64,000 bases of DNA from positions 1,860,001 through 1,924,000 of the forward strand of contig NC_015581.1 of NCBI RefSeq assembly GCF_000214825.1. The letters run 5' to 3'. This document shows positions 8,118 through 18,230 of this stretch, piece by piece (the first letter of the stretch is position 1; each line of letters begins with the position of its first letter). Made by a program: the position numbers and the translations under genes. The notes below the pieces were generated by a model. It was given only the letters and a program-made list of their open reading frames with translations, was not told the DNA's origin and made no database searches. Source of the DNA: Thiomicrospira cyclica ALM1. Lineage in GTDB: Bacteria; Pseudomonadota; Gammaproteobacteria; Thiomicrospirales; Thiomicrospiraceae.

Positions 8118-9088
8118 GGTGTGGCTCCCTGCTCTTCTGCCCTACTAGGTGCATCTTCTTCAATTTTTTTCAATGTGAATAAGTTATTGAACCGACTTAA
8201 TAACCCCTCAAAAGTAGGTGTCACTTCCGTCATAATGGCCTCAACTTCTGGTGCCATTTTCGAGAGCCAATCGGCTTGTAACGCCGCCTGATCATTAGCA
8301 AGCTCTGTTAAACGCTGTTGAAATGTTACCAATTGCTCGGCCAGTTCAGTCTGTCCTAATTGCCACTCCGGGTCTTCAGTTAAAGTTTGCAGACCTGCTA
8401 ACGCCTGGTCGGCTTGTTGTTGCAACCGAGCGATTTCAGCACGCATTTGAGTTAAGCCTTGCTCTAACTGCCCCTGCGCTTGCTGTAACTCTTGGCTTAA
8501 GTGGCTCAGTGCGGCTTGCATTTCAGATGTAACTGCCTGTTGATTCATTTCATCAGCAGAATTTGGGGCTAATGAAGGTTCCGGCGTAGGTGCCGAGCGT
8601 TGCTGGTTACTAACAGTAGCCAGCTGTTGCGCGTGCTGTGCCAACATGGCTTGCATTTCAACAAGCTGTGCTTCTAGCGTTTCATAGTCACGCAAAAACG
8701 AACGGGCGCCGCCTTGAAAGGACTGTTGCCAATTTTCCAGCGCGGTGATTTTTTGTTGTTGATAAGCAATTTTTTGTAATAACGGCGCAATTTTTTGTTC
8801 TAACTGCTGCTCAACCAGCGCATCGGATGCCAGACCTGCGTGCGCCATTTCATAGAGTGTTGCGGTGCGCTGTTCTAGGGCAATCCAACTGGTCGCACCC
8901 AACAAAATCCCCGTCATAGCTAACATCGCCAACCAGGGTTGTTTGGCGTTACGTAATAAAGACTTAGGCTGGCCAGCTTTGGTTTTGTCGGCCTGCTTTG
9001 TACTCGAAGTCTGTGTCTTGGCCTCGGCTTCAACAAATTCCCCTTCGACAACATGATGTTCTGCTTTTGGGGTTATGGGTTCACTCAT
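8114..9088 (-). CDS. hemX: HemX, membrane protein of the hemCDXY operon
   Basis: The 324-residue product has a hydrophilic, acidic N-terminus, one membrane helix at about residues 51-71 (PWLAMLAMTGILLGATSW), and a long glutamine-rich coiled coil from about 85 to 290. This is the HemX architecture. The family is often annotated as a putative uroporphyrinogen-III C-methyltransferase, but no SAM-methyltransferase motifs are visible, so a structural or regulatory role in heme synthesis is more likely. Start ATG 9088 overlaps the hemD stop as ATGA, and its own stop overlaps the hemY start in the same way. Confidence 0.85.
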   Translation of the reverse strand: MSEPITPKAEHHVVEGEFVEAEAKTQTSSTKQADKTKAGQPKSLLRNAKQPWLAMLAMTGILLGATSWIALEQRTATLYEMAHAGLASDALVEQQLEQKIAPLLQKIAYQQQKITALENWQQSFQGGARSFLRDYETLEAQLVEMQAMLAQHAQQLATVSNQQRSAPTPEPSLAPNSADEMNQQAVTSEMQAALSHLSQELQQAQGQLEQGLTQMRAEIARLQQQADQALAGLQTLTEDPEWQLGQTELAEQLVTFQQRLTELANDQAALQADWLSKMAPEVEAIMTEVTPTFEGLLSRFNNLFTLKKIEEDAPSRAEEQGATP

Positions 9089-9909
9089 GATTTTCTCTCC
9101 TCAACAAGGGAATCGCCCAATATTTGGGATAATTGTTTGAGCATACTCGATTGCGACGCATTTTCACAGACTCGCTGTTGACCCTTAAAACCGCAGTCGC
9201 TTAAACATTGAGCAACATTAGCCGTCAGTGACAGCACACCTAGCTCCCTAGTTTGTGGATGCGACTGGCACCAGGCCTGGTAGTGCTGCCACCAAATCAG
9301 CGCATTTTCCTGACTGGTCAATAGCACCCAGTAACAGCAAGAATTGCAAGATACGCAGGCCTGGTTAGACGCAATCGGTGCTAACCAGGTCTGCCAGGCA
9401 GAAACATCTAGCGGCAAAGCCTCGCGCCGATAAACCGGATAAAAACTAACTCTGGCACCACGCAGGTTCAACTGTTCTGCTAACCAATCGCGCCCTACCT
9501 CACCTCTAACTATACCAATCGCTTTATTCGCCACCTGATTAAAGACGGGTAAGGCCAACATCCCTTCGCTATCAAAGCTGGCTGGCAAGGGTTGCAAGCC
9601 CGACCAATTCAAATCGGCCAAAGCCTGCCAGGTTGCTTGACCTACTGCGACCAAGGCTACCGAGGGCGGAGGACCGGACAAGTCTTGCGCTTGTAACGCG
9701 TGATGAAAAAACGCCACCGCATTCGCACTGACAAATACCCAAATATCGGCCGTTTGCCAACTAAATTGTTGGTGCGGCTCGGGCAGTAATGGCAAGGACA
9801 CCAGTTTTTGCAACGGCGCCTCAATGACCCGAACTTGCGCTGGCCAGGCCTGCTCAATCGCCTGAGTTAACGCCTGCGGCTGAGGGCGGGTATTAAGCAG
9901 TGAAATCAA
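9085..9909 (-). CDS. hemD: Uroporphyrinogen-III synthase
   Basis: HemD closes and inverts ring D of hydroxymethylbilane to give uroporphyrinogen III. The product has 274 residues, slightly longer than the usual 245-265. Family landmarks are ISLLNTRPQPQ at the start, IWVFVSANAVAFF near residue 60, VALVAVGQATWQAL near 90, IGIVRGEVGRDWLAEQL near 135 and YPVYRRE near 160. Translation starts at TTG 9909 with AGGGG six bases upstream, 13 bases after hemC. A cysteine group CVSCNSCC at residues 185-192 sits before VLLTSQENA, where the family is normally poor in cysteine. Three copies of the CAGGCCTG palindrome fall in this gene. Confidence 0.9.
   Translation of the reverse strand: MISLLNTRPQPQALTQAIEQAWPAQVRVIEAPLQKLVSLPLLPEPHQQFSWQTADIWVFVSANAVAFFHHALQAQDLSGPPPSVALVAVGQATWQALADLNWSGLQPLPASFDSEGMLALPVFNQVANKAIGIVRGEVGRDWLAEQLNLRGARVSFYPVYRREALPLDVSAWQTWLAPIASNQACVSCNSCCYWVLLTSQENALIWWQHYQAWCQSHPQTRELGVLSLTANVAQCLSDCGFKGQQRVCENASQSSMLKQLSQILGDSLVEERKS
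9270..9854. repeat. Cluster of three CAGGCCTG palindromes in hemD
   Basis: Copies at 9272, 9356 and 9845 encode YQAWC, NQACV and EQAWP in hemD. The density is one per about 200 bases against about one per 2 kb over the window. Confidence 0.85.
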
Positions 9910-9922
9910 CTGAAGCCCCTGC

Positions 9923-10858
9923 TTAGGCTGATTCGGGTTGATACAACTTGGCTAGAATCTCTTTAGCACCGGCATCTAATAAAGCTTGGCCAATTAATCG
10001 ACCTAAACCTTCCGCTTGCGAAGCGGGCGCACGTCCTTCCATCTTAATCATTTTGGAGCCATCCGGTTCGGCCACCAAACCGCGCAACCAGACCTGGTCA
10101 TTTTCTAACAGCGCAAATCCCCCTATCGGCACTTGACAGCCACCATCTAAGCAACGGTTCATCGCACGTTCGGCTTTGACCACCGTTGCGGTTAAAGGGT
10201 CATTAAGCACAGCAATTAATGCTTGGGTTTCTGTGTCATTAGCTAGGGTTTCAATGCCCAATGCCCCTTGCGCCACCGCCGGCAAGATTTGTTCAGGTTG
10301 CATTTTACAGCGAATCCGCTCATCTAATCCCAAGCGCTCTAAGCCGGACGTTGCTAACACAATCGCGTCATACTCACCCGCATCCAATTTGCCTAAGCGG
10401 GTACCGACGTTACCGCGCAAAAAACGAATCTCAAGATCTGGGCGCAAGGCTTGGAACTGTGCCTGACGGCGTAAACTAGAAGTCCCTAAAATCGCACCCT
10501 GCGGCAACTCGTCTAGGTTCGCGTAGTTATTAGATACAAACGCATCGGATGGATCATGGCGTGCCATAATCGCACTCAGTGCAAAACCTTCCGGTAATAC
10601 CATCGGCACGTCTTTCATTGAATGCACCGCTAAATCGGCCTGACCAGCGAGCATTTGTTCTTCTAATTCCTTGGTAAATAAACCCTTACCACCCACTTTG
10701 GCCAACGGCACATCCAAAATCTTATCACCGCGCGTACTCATTGGCACTAACGTCACTTTTAAACCGGCATGGGCTTTTTCTAGCTCGGCTTTAACAAACT
10801 CAGCTTGCCAGAGAGCAAGGGGACTCTTTCGGGTCGCAATACGCAAATGATTTTTCAT
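9923..10858 (-). CDS. hemC: Porphobilinogen deaminase (hydroxymethylbilane synthase)
   Basis: HemC polymerises four porphobilinogen units into hydroxymethylbilane. The 311-residue product shows [17 protein letters not shown] at the N-terminus, [26 protein letters not shown] and AVHSMKDVP. It also has the cofactor-attachment motif [12 protein letters not shown], whose second cysteine carries the dipyrromethane cofactor. It is the first gene of hemC-hemD-hemX-hemY. The start has AAGGAT upstream. The gene is divergent from a thioredoxin-like lipoprotein gene, leaving about 96 bases for promoters. Confidence 0.97.
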   Translation of the reverse strand: MKNHLRIATRKSPLALWQAEFVKAELEKAHAGLKVTLVPMSTRGDKILDVPLAKVGGKGLFTKELEEQMLAGQADLAVHSMKDVPMVLPEGFALSAIMARHDPSDAFVSNNYANLDELPQGAILGTSSLRRQAQFQALRPDLEIRFLRGNVGTRLGKLDAGEYDAIVLATSGLERLGLDERIRCKMQPEQILPAVAQGALGIETLANDTETQALIAVLNDPLTATVVKAERAMNRCLDGGCQVPIGGFALLENDQVWLRGLVAEPDGSKMIKMEGRAPASQAEGLGRLIGQALLDAGAKEILAKLYQPESA

Positions 10859-10954
10859 GGGTTATCCTTTTGTTTAATCGCGCCTTACATTTTACTCAAA
10901 TAGTGTCCGCAAATTTCGTTAAAATAAAAATCACAATAAGAGGAGGACAAGAAC

Positions 10955-11482
10955 ATGTTTAAAAAATGGATCGCAATGCTGCTTGCAGTGGGCTTTTTAG
11001 CTGGCTGTGATCAAAAGGCTCAAGCCAGCTTATTACCTGAAATGGATAACTTTCATTTTGTGGCACAGCAAGCACGGGAAAAAAATATCCCTATTATGAT
11101 TATGTTTACCGCGTATCACTGTGAGTTTTGCAGTCAGGTTGATGCCGCTGTACTCACCCCGATGATGCGTGGCGGCCTTTATGATGGTTACGCCATGTAT
11201 ATGCGTAAAGTAAGTACCGACAACAGTCGTCAACTGGTGTTTTCACCCAGCGAAACCTTATCAAAATTCGATTTTGCTCGTATGTATCGCGCCGACATTA
11301 CCCCTACGGTGATTTTTGTCGATTGGCGCGGACTTCCGGTTGCTGAACCTTTGGTGGGCAGTATGGATGTGCAACTCTATGCGGCCATGATTCATCAACG
11401 CCTTAATGTGGCCTACGAACGCATTGGCAATCCAATGCGTCTACCCGTAAACCCGGATCAAATGCGTCGCCCTTTACCTTAA
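10955..11482 (+). CDS. Thioredoxin-fold lipoprotein with CEFC active site
   Basis: The 175-residue envelope protein has a signal peptide ending in lipobox LAGC, so Cys18 is the likely lipid attachment site. A thioredoxin-like domain follows, with redox motif C56-E-F-C59 in FTAYHCEFCS and the cis-proline loop ITPTVIFVDWRG. It is likely a periplasmic thiol-disulfide reductase or oxidase tethered to a membrane. The specific partner is unknown. An AGGAGGAC ribosome site precedes the ATG. It is directly followed by argH (18-base gap), which is probably cotranscription rather than a functional link. Confidence 0.8.
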   Translation: MFKKWIAMLLAVGFLAGCDQKAQASLLPEMDNFHFVAQQAREKNIPIMIMFTAYHCEFCSQVDAAVLTPMMRGGLYDGYAMYMRKVSTDNSRQLVFSPSETLSKFDFARMYRADITPTVIFVDWRGLPVAEPLVGSMDVQLYAAMIHQRLNVAYERIGNPMRLPVNPDQMRRPLP

Positions 11483-11500
11483 ATCTATAAACGAGATGTC

Positions 11501-12895
11501 ATGAGTCAAAACATAAACCAAGAAAAACTATCGAGCGGTCGTTTCACGGAAGCGACCGATGCGTTTGTCGAAGAATTTACCGCCTCGATCCAATTTGACC
11601 AACGGATGTACAAACAAGATATCCAAGGTTCGATTGCTCATGCGCGAATGCTTTACAAGATTGGTGTACTCAATGCCAAAGAAGAAGATGCCATTATTAA
11701 AGGTCTTGAGCATATTCTTAGTGAAATTGAAAACGAGCAAATGCATTGGTCGATTAAGCAAGAAGATATTCACATGAATATCGAATCGCGCTTAACTCAA
11801 ATGATTGGCGTGACGGGCAAAAAACTACACACTGGCCGTTCACGTAATGACCAAGTTGCGACCGATATTCGGTTATATGTCCGTGATCAAATTGACCTTA
11901 TTCAGCAAGACTTGCACCGACTGCAACAAGGACTGGTCGAACTGGCCGAGCGCGAAGCGGATACCATTATGCCGGGCTTTACCCATTTACAAACAGCACA
12001 ACCGGTGACTTTTGGTCATCATATGTTAGCTTGGTATGAAATGCTGGTACGGGATGAAGAGCGCTTGCTAGATTGTCGTAAACGGGTCAATAGTTTGCCA
12101 TTAGGCTCGGCAGCGCTTGCGGGTACCACCTATCCGATTGACCGAGAATATACCGCGCAATTGCTTGGTTTTGAGCGAATTTGTCAAAATTCCCTCGATG
12201 GCGTTTCTGATCGCGATTTTGCGATTGAGTTCACCAGTTGGGCGGCCATTTTTATGATGCACTTAACCCGTTTTTCTGAGGAGCTGATTTTATGGTCCTC
12301 GGCGCAATTTCAGTTTATTGATTTGCCGGATCGTTTTTGTACCGGCTCATCCATTATGCCGCAAAAGAAAAACCCCGATGTGCCCGAGCTGGTACGCGGT
12401 AAATCAGGGCGAGTTTATGGTCACCTGGTGAGTCTGTTGACGCTAATGAAATCTCAACCGCTGGCTTACAATAAAGACAACCAAGAAGATAAGGAACCAC
12501 TTTTCGACACGATTGATACCGTTCGCGGCTGTTTACGCGCATTTGGTGACATGATGCCGGCATTAGAGGTGAAGCGTGATAATACCTATCGTGCGGCGCG
12601 CAATGGCTTTGCCACGGCCACTGACCTAGCGGATTATTTGGTGCGTAAAGGCTTAGCCTTCCGTGACGCCCATGAAGCGGTGGGTTTAGCGGTCGCTCAC
12701 GGGGTAAAAACGCAACAGGACTTAGCCGATATGTCTTTGGCGACCTTACAAGGCTTTTGTGATGTCATTGATCAAGATGTCTTTGAGGTATTAACTCTGG
12801 AAGGTTCTGTCAATGCCCGCAACCATCTCGGTGGCACAGCACCTGCGCAAGTTCGTCATCAAGTGGCACAAGCCAAAACTCGTTTAAACTTCTAA
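11501..12895 (+). CDS. argH: Argininosuccinate lyase
   Basis: ArgH cleaves argininosuccinate to arginine and fumarate. At 464 residues it is of standard length. It shows [48 protein letters not shown] and the fumarase-lyase signature [12 protein letters not shown] with the catalytic serine. It follows the thioredoxin-like gene and converges with the Na/Pi symporter gene, with a gap of about 10 bases. Confidence 0.97.
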   Translation: MSQNINQEKLSSGRFTEATDAFVEEFTASIQFDQRMYKQDIQGSIAHARMLYKIGVLNAKEEDAIIKGLEHILSEIENEQMHWSIKQEDIHMNIESRLTQMIGVTGKKLHTGRSRNDQVATDIRLYVRDQIDLIQQDLHRLQQGLVELAEREADTIMPGFTHLQTAQPVTFGHHMLAWYEMLVRDEERLLDCRKRVNSLPLGSAALAGTTYPIDREYTAQLLGFERICQNSLDGVSDRDFAIEFTSWAAIFMMHLTRFSEELILWSSAQFQFIDLPDRFCTGSSIMPQKKNPDVPELVRGKSGRVYGHLVSLLTLMKSQPLAYNKDNQEDKEPLFDTIDTVRGCLRAFGDMMPALEVKRDNTYRAARNGFATATDLADYLVRKGLAFRDAHEAVGLAVAHGVKTQQDLADMSLATLQGFCDVIDQDVFEVLTLEGSVNARNHLGGTAPAQVRHQVAQAKTRLNF

Positions 12896-12905
12896 CTCGT
12901 CGCGG

Positions 12906-14738
12906 TTAAAAGGTCGGGGCGATCGCATCCAGTTCGCCCGAACCAGTCTGTTTATCCGGCAGATTTTGAGCCTGATTGAACAGCTGCATCGCCAATAACA
13001 AATGGTTAGCAAGACTGCGCCAATAAACTTCATCATTCATAATCGATGTCGCAATATGGGCACTCATCGCACGCTGACGAATATCCTGATCTAAACTGGC
13101 TTGGAGTTGGCGACTCGTTTCGTCAATTTGTTGTTGCCAATGACTAAAAAACGCGTCCATCTGTTCACTCGGTAAGGGTTTTTCAGCTTGCATCTGTCGA
13201 CGCAAAGCACGTAGCAATTTAGCTAAACTGATCCGCATCATGTCATATTTTTGCCGCACGGCGGCTTGCTCACTCACACCATAGCGCGCTAAATTTTTAT
13301 GCATATGCTTGATCGCTTTCACAGCTTGCACCGCATTTAAACTGGCGCGGCGTAATTGATACATCGGCTCGATAACCGCTTGCGGCAAGTCCCGTTGCTG
13401 AGCTTGACCAATAAACTCCACAATCGCATTATGCAGGTTCTTCACCTTTTGCTCATAATCACCTTCTAAATCCAGCGGCATAAACCGGCGGGTATTTTGC
13501 ACCGCATGGGCTAGGGATTCCTCAGACTCAATGACCGAGCGACGCAAACCAATCCCCTGTGCGATTAAGCCATAGCTGTTATCAAACAAATGGCCTACTT
13601 CAAGCGTCACCGCTTGCCGCACCGTATCGCCACTGCTTAAAGCCGCCGGTATAACATATAAGGGTTGTTCGCGGGTTACTGGCTTATCGGCCACCCTAGT
13701 TGTGAGTAGGTCGGCCATTTTAGTGACAAAGGGCCAAAGCAGCAAAACGCCAGTAAGGTTAAAAAGGGTATGAAATAAAGCCAACTTTAATAAATAATTA
13801 TCAGCCGCTATACCTAGCAGGCCTGCTAAGCCATCAACCAGCCATACGAACCCATCAATCATCACAATCGCAATCAGCGCGGTGCCAACATTAAAAATAA
13901 CGTGCGACCACGCCAGCCGTTTACCCCACGCATTAGCCGCCATCGCACCAATCACAATGGTAATGGTGCTACCTAGATTGGCGCCAATCGCCAGAGCTAA
14001 GGCGTTTTCATAGCTGACTTGGCCGGTTGCCAGTGCAGAAATAATAATTAATAAACTGGCATGGCTGGACTGCATAATCGTGGTGATAACCATGCCAATC
14101 AAGGTAAAAACCAACACGCCCAATAAGCCGGTCATCGCATAGGCGGTTAAATCAAAGGTGCCTTGCAGACTTTCAAATCCGAGCTTCATGTAATGAATGC
14201 CCAAAAATAAAAATGCGATACCGAGCAAGATCGCTCCGAGGCCACGAATCTTTTGACCCTTTTGCAGTTGTAACAAGACGCCCAGCACCAGCAATGGCAA
14301 GGCATAGGCCGCAATATCAACCTTTAAGCCAAAACCGGCCATTAACCAAGCCCCGGTAGTGGTACCTAGGTTGGCGCCAATAATGATGCCAATCCCAGCC
14401 GCTAGAGTAATCATTTGCGCGCCCACAAATGACACCGTAATTAAAGAGACTAGGCTACTGGATTGCATTAATGCGGTGCTGGCCAAACCGAAAGCCACAC
14501 TGTGACTTTGACGAGCCGTAGATGCTCTTAAGATTCGCTCTAAGATGCCGCCACTGAGCGCTTTAAAACCGGTTTCTAATAGCGTCATCCCAAATAAAAA
14601 CAGCGCCACACCAGCAGCAACTTGGGTGAAATCCTGGCTAAATAGCATCATCGCAAATAACAAGAACATGACCGTTACCAGTAATAGCTGACGCCAGCCC
14701 CAGTCGGCAAACAAGGCTATTAGCGCACTAAGCTTCAT
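12906..14738 (-). CDS. Na+/phosphate symporter family protein with PhoU-like tail
   Basis: The inner-membrane transporter has two inverted Na/Pi-cotransporter repeats, each with the QSS motif (TALMQSSSLVSLITVSF and TTIMQSSHASLLIII), and about eight to nine helices. A cytoplasmic PhoU-like helical domain follows from roughly residue 380 to the end. I place the start at ATG 14738, because it overlaps the stop of aas as ATGA. An upstream in-frame ATG at 14753 would add five residues. It is the last gene of the lplT-aas run. Whether it serves phosphate uptake or another anion is not shown by the sequence. Confidence 0.85.
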   Translation of the reverse strand: MKLSALIALFADWGWRQLLLVTVMFLLFAMMLFSQDFTQVAAGVALFLFGMTLLETGFKALSGGILERILRASTARQSHSVAFGLASTALMQSSSLVSLITVSFVGAQMITLAAGIGIIIGANLGTTTGAWLMAGFGLKVDIAAYALPLLVLGVLLQLQKGQKIRGLGAILLGIAFLFLGIHYMKLGFESLQGTFDLTAYAMTGLLGVLVFTLIGMVITTIMQSSHASLLIIISALATGQVSYENALALAIGANLGSTITIVIGAMAANAWGKRLAWSHVIFNVGTALIAIVMIDGFVWLVDGLAGLLGIAADNYLLKLALFHTLFNLTGVLLLWPFVTKMADLLTTRVADKPVTREQPLYVIPAALSSGDTVRQAVTLEVGHLFDNSYGLIAQGIGLRRSVIESEESLAHAVQNTRRFMPLDLEGDYEQKVKNLHNAIVEFIGQAQQRDLPQAVIEPMYQLRRASLNAVQAVKAIKHMHKNLARYGVSEQAAVRQKYDMMRISLAKLLRALRRQMQAEKPLPSEQMDAFFSHWQQQIDETSRQLQASLDQDIRQRAMSAHIATSIMNDEVYWRSLANHLLLAMQLFNQAQNLPDKQTGSGELDAIAPTF

Positions 14739-16918
14739 TGCTCTGCTACCCATTGATCAAGTTGTTGATAAGCAATTTTGCCTGAGCCTAATAGCGGAAT
14801 CTGTTCGCGCCAATAAATAAGTTTTGGCCAAGCCAATTCGTTCATTCCGGCTTGCGCTAAAACCTGTTGCACCTGGCCTAAACTTAAGTGCGCATCATTC
14901 GATACCAGCACAATTTTTTCGCCTTTTTTACTATCACTGACTCGCACCGCGACCCCCAGTTTGTCGGGCGCTAAAATAGGCGCTATGGCTTGCTCAATCG
15001 CCACCAGCGACACCATTTCACCGGCAATCTTGGCAAAACGCTTGGCTCGACCTAATAACCAAATAAACCCTTGCGCATCAATCCTCGCCAAATCGCCGGT
15101 ATCATACCAACCATCCGGTGGTGCCACTAACTCACCCGCTGCGGTCTCAAACCAATAGCCGAGCATCACGTTCGGCCCTTTAATCCATAAACGTCCACCC
15201 TCGCTCAAACCTTCCACCGGCTCAAGACGATAAACCAGACCTGGTAATAAACGCCCCACGCTGCCATCCTGTCGCGCTTGCGGCGTATTAACCGCCACCA
15301 CGGGAGAGGCCTCTGTCACCCCATAGCCTTCCAAAATCGTTTTGCCAAACTTTTGCGCATAGAGTTCACGGGTTTGTGCACTTAGGGGTTCCGCACCCGC
15401 CACCAGAACTTCAACTTGATTAAAATCATAAGGATCGGCTCTGCGTGCATAGCCTTTATAAAAAGTATCTGTAGCAAAAAACACCCGCGCATTGGACTGA
15501 TATACCGCTTCGGGGATTTGATGATAGTGCAACGGACTAGGATAGAGCGTCAGTTTTGCTCCTGCCAACACGGGCCACAGCAGGCCTGCTGTTAAGCCAA
15601 AACTATGGAAGGTCGGCAAAGCATTAAATACGCCATCGCCAGGCAATAAGGCAAATTGGCTGCCGACTTGGGCAATATTCGCCAACAGATTTTGGTGCGA
15701 CAACAGCACGGCTTTTGGCGCAGCCTCGGATCCAGAAGTAAACAAAATAACCGCCGGGTGATCAGCGGCTTGTTGATAACCTGGCAAGCTCCGACTGGGT
15801 CGCGCCAGTGCTGATAACTTATCGACTAGGCTAATCGTTTCACGCACGTCTTCTAAATAAATCCATTCAATATGTGCAGCAAGTGCCTGTTCAATGGCTT
15901 GCAGGCCTGCTAATTTAATAAAACGCCGAGAGGTCAGAACCCGTTGCAACTGGGCGGTTTTACAGGCCGAGATCAACGCAGCCTCCCCCGCGGTAAAGTT
16001 CAACATCGCTGGTAACTTGGCCTGACTTTGCAACGCCCAAAAAGTCACCAGAACGCCTGCGGAGTTGGGCAACATCACGCCAATATTCGATTCCGGACAG
16101 AGTTGGGCTAGCTTGCTACCTAGCACGCGAGCGCCTAAACGGGCTTTTTTATAACTAAGTTTGGTGCCTAACGCATCATCAACTCCTTGCCAGCGCCCGG
16201 TTGACCATTGGTTGGTCACCGCTTGGTCAAAGGCTTGCCACAAACTACCTGGCTGCCAGCTCGCTTGAAAATGACTCGCTTGCAATCTTTGCAACATCGC
16301 TTTTTGATAGGCTTGGTGACGGGCTCGTCCTCGCAGCTGCGGGTCAATCGCTAAAGGCTCGGCGGGGCTTAAAGTCAAGGTTATCTTAGGACGGCGCGAA
16401 CGGCGTAACCAACGCACCCGTCCGTCTAAATAGGATGCGTGGCTCCATTGCGCGCCCTCAATATGCACGGCAAGCACCGCCGCGCCGGTTTTATCGGCCA
16501 CCAGGCCTGCGCCCGAATAGATCTTCATTAATCCGCCTTGGGTACTAATTCGACCTTCGGGGAAAATCATCACCTGCTCACCCGCCTCCAGTGCTTTGAT
16601 TAAATGTTTCGCGGCCATCGGACTATGTAAATCGGTGGTAATGTACCGACCTAGTCGCAATAAAATTGAGCGGAACCAGCCCTGGGTATGAGCCGCATCA
16701 ATCATAAAGGTGGTGGATCCCGGAATAAAACCATCAATCAAGGGGCCATCCAATAAGGAGACATGGTTGGCAACAATTAATAACGGACGGTCTTGAGGTC
16801 GCTGGTGGTAATGCTCCAAGCCTCGAACCTCAATACGATACCAACGTTTTGCCCAAAATTTAATCAGACCACGCACAAAAGTGACCCACCAGGCCTGCTG
16901 TTGCTTCTGCTGACTCAT
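14735..16918 (-). CDS. aas: Bifunctional 2-acylglycerophosphoethanolamine acyltransferase / acyl-ACP synthetase
   Basis: This 727-residue fusion (from the ATGA-coupled start) has an N-terminal PlsC-type acyltransferase with NHVSLLDGPLID near residue 51 and FPEGRIST near 120. An AMP-forming acyl-activating domain follows, with ILFTSGSEAAPKAVLLSH, GYGVTEASPVV and YDTGDLARID. Aas re-acylates lysophosphatidylethanolamine at the inner face of the inner membrane. I reject the upstream in-frame start at 16954, because ATG 16918 overlaps the lplT stop as ATGA. Four CAGGCCTG palindromes lie in the gene. The pairing with LplT is a classic phospholipid-repair unit. Confidence 0.93.
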   Translation of the reverse strand: MSQQKQQQAWWVTFVRGLIKFWAKRWYRIEVRGLEHYHQRPQDRPLLIVANHVSLLDGPLIDGFIPGSTTFMIDAAHTQGWFRSILLRLGRYITTDLHSPMAAKHLIKALEAGEQVMIFPEGRISTQGGLMKIYSGAGLVADKTGAAVLAVHIEGAQWSHASYLDGRVRWLRRSRRPKITLTLSPAEPLAIDPQLRGRARHQAYQKAMLQRLQASHFQASWQPGSLWQAFDQAVTNQWSTGRWQGVDDALGTKLSYKKARLGARVLGSKLAQLCPESNIGVMLPNSAGVLVTFWALQSQAKLPAMLNFTAGEAALISACKTAQLQRVLTSRRFIKLAGLQAIEQALAAHIEWIYLEDVRETISLVDKLSALARPSRSLPGYQQAADHPAVILFTSGSEAAPKAVLLSHQNLLANIAQVGSQFALLPGDGVFNALPTFHSFGLTAGLLWPVLAGAKLTLYPSPLHYHQIPEAVYQSNARVFFATDTFYKGYARRADPYDFNQVEVLVAGAEPLSAQTRELYAQKFGKTILEGYGVTEASPVVAVNTPQARQDGSVGRLLPGLVYRLEPVEGLSEGGRLWIKGPNVMLGYWFETAAGELVAPPDGWYDTGDLARIDAQGFIWLLGRAKRFAKIAGEMVSLVAIEQAIAPILAPDKLGVAVRVSDSKKGEKIVLVSNDAHLSLGQVQQVLAQAGMNELAWPKLIYWREQIPLLGSGKIAYQQLDQWVAEQ

Positions 16919-17354
16919 GCCTTCTCCTTTGCCGCCTGTGCCGCAACTAACCAAGTAGTTTGTTTAAAGCGCCAAGCCACCCAAACCGCCATCATCCCTA
17001 TCCCCATCACCAGCAGGCCTGCTAATTGCGGCCAGCTTAACCCCAAACTGTAACCCGCCATCAAAGCCAGTGCCGATAACACCATCCAAAGTGCATTCAT
17101 GACATTATTAAGAGCAAACGCCCGTGCTCTGGCTGAGGCCGCAACTTGCCGTTGTAATTGGGTATAGAGTGGCACCGTATAGAGCCCACCCAAGATCGCA
17201 ATCAGTGCTAAATCCAAGCTAATCCGCACAGCCGTTGGATCACTAAAAAACAGGCCTGGCGCAACCAGCACTGACGCCTCAGCCCAGACTTGCTGGCTCA
17301 GCCAAGCCGCATCACCTAATACAAGCGCCATTAAACCCAGCCACCAGGCCTGGT
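15579..17354. repeat. Cluster of seven CAGGCCTG palindromes in aas-lplT
   Basis: Copies at 15581, 15902, 16502, 16890, 17014, 17251 and 17345 lie in 1.8 kb across the aas-lplT junction. This is the densest stretch of the repeat in the window. Confidence 0.85.
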
Positions 17355-18198
17355 GATGCCAGTTGAGCCAAGTGTTTAGCAGCGTTCGCAAGGCCGCACC
17401 CAAACCAAAACTGACCGCAAAACCAGCCAGCCAGACAATAGCCACCTGCTCATTGCCACCCAAGCTTTGTACCCAGTGCGGCAACTGACTTAATAAGGTC
17501 GCGCCAATAAACCAAAATAGTGAAATAGCGATAACCAAACGACCACGTCCATCATGCCAGTTTTGCCATACCGCCATAAAACTCGCGCCATAAGCTAATG
17601 AACCCTTGCCTAATTTTGGCTTCGGTACACAAACGGGGGTCACTTGAAAACTCGCCCAGGCACCTAAGAGCGCAACGAGGAATACGCCGGTTGCTAAAAC
17701 CCATAAATGACTTTCAGAGATAGCGCCCCAGCCACCCAACAAGGTGCCTAACAATATCGCAATAAAGGTTGAGCCACTAAACCAGGCATTGGCCGACATC
17801 CACTCAGTAGAAGCGACCCGCTCTGGAATAATGGCATATTTGATCGGTCCAAAAAACGCCGATTGAATCCCCAGCGCAGTTATGGCAACTAACAACCAAA
17901 ACAGACTTTGGCTGATCAACGCCCAAGCCGCCAATATCGCCAAAAACACTTCTGCCAGTTTGATAAGTTGAATCAACCGCAGCTTATCAAACTGATCGGC
18001 AAGGCGGCCAGCCCAAGGTGAAATCAACATAAACGGCAAAATAAATAAGCCCGCGGCGACACTGAGCCAAAACCCGGCCTCCGCATCGCTAACCAAACGA
18101 TAACCAATCAAAATGGCAACGGCATTTTTAACTAAATTATCATTAAAAGCGCCCAAAAACTGCACAGCAAATAAGGCTCGAAAGTCACGATTAAGCAT
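16915..18198 (-). CDS. lplT: Lysophospholipid transporter LplT (MFS)
   Basis: The 427-residue, 12-helix major facilitator begins NRDFRALFAVQFLGAFNDNLVKNAV, the diagnostic LplT opening, and has GRLADQFDKLRLIQLIK as the MFS loop 2-3 motif. It flips lysophosphatidylethanolamine inward for re-acylation by Aas. The stop overlaps the aas start by four bases. It begins 33 bases after the hybrid kinase gene on the same strand, so read-through from that operon is possible. Three CAGGCCTG palindromes fall inside. Confidence 0.93.
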   Translation of the reverse strand: MLNRDFRALFAVQFLGAFNDNLVKNAVAILIGYRLVSDAEAGFWLSVAAGLFILPFMLISPWAGRLADQFDKLRLIQLIKLAEVFLAILAAWALISQSLFWLLVAITALGIQSAFFGPIKYAIIPERVASTEWMSANAWFSGSTFIAILLGTLLGGWGAISESHLWVLATGVFLVALLGAWASFQVTPVCVPKPKLGKGSLAYGASFMAVWQNWHDGRGRLVIAISLFWFIGATLLSQLPHWVQSLGGNEQVAIVWLAGFAVSFGLGAALRTLLNTWLNWHHQAWWLGLMALVLGDAAWLSQQVWAEASVLVAPGLFFSDPTAVRISLDLALIAILGGLYTVPLYTQLQRQVAASARARAFALNNVMNALWMVLSALALMAGYSLGLSWPQLAGLLVMGIGMMAVWVAWRFKQTTWLVAAQAAKEKA

Positions 18199-18230
18199 TG
18201 CTTGTCGCTCTAGTTTAATAAATCTATCGA

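Noticed and set aside
10176-10466. Open frame antisense to hemC (96 codons)
   Set aside because: It mirrors hemC codon structure, with no ribosome site and no recognisable protein.
16919-16954. Longer start for aas
   Set aside because: The ATGA overlap with lplT at 16918 and a conserved N-terminus favour the shorter form.
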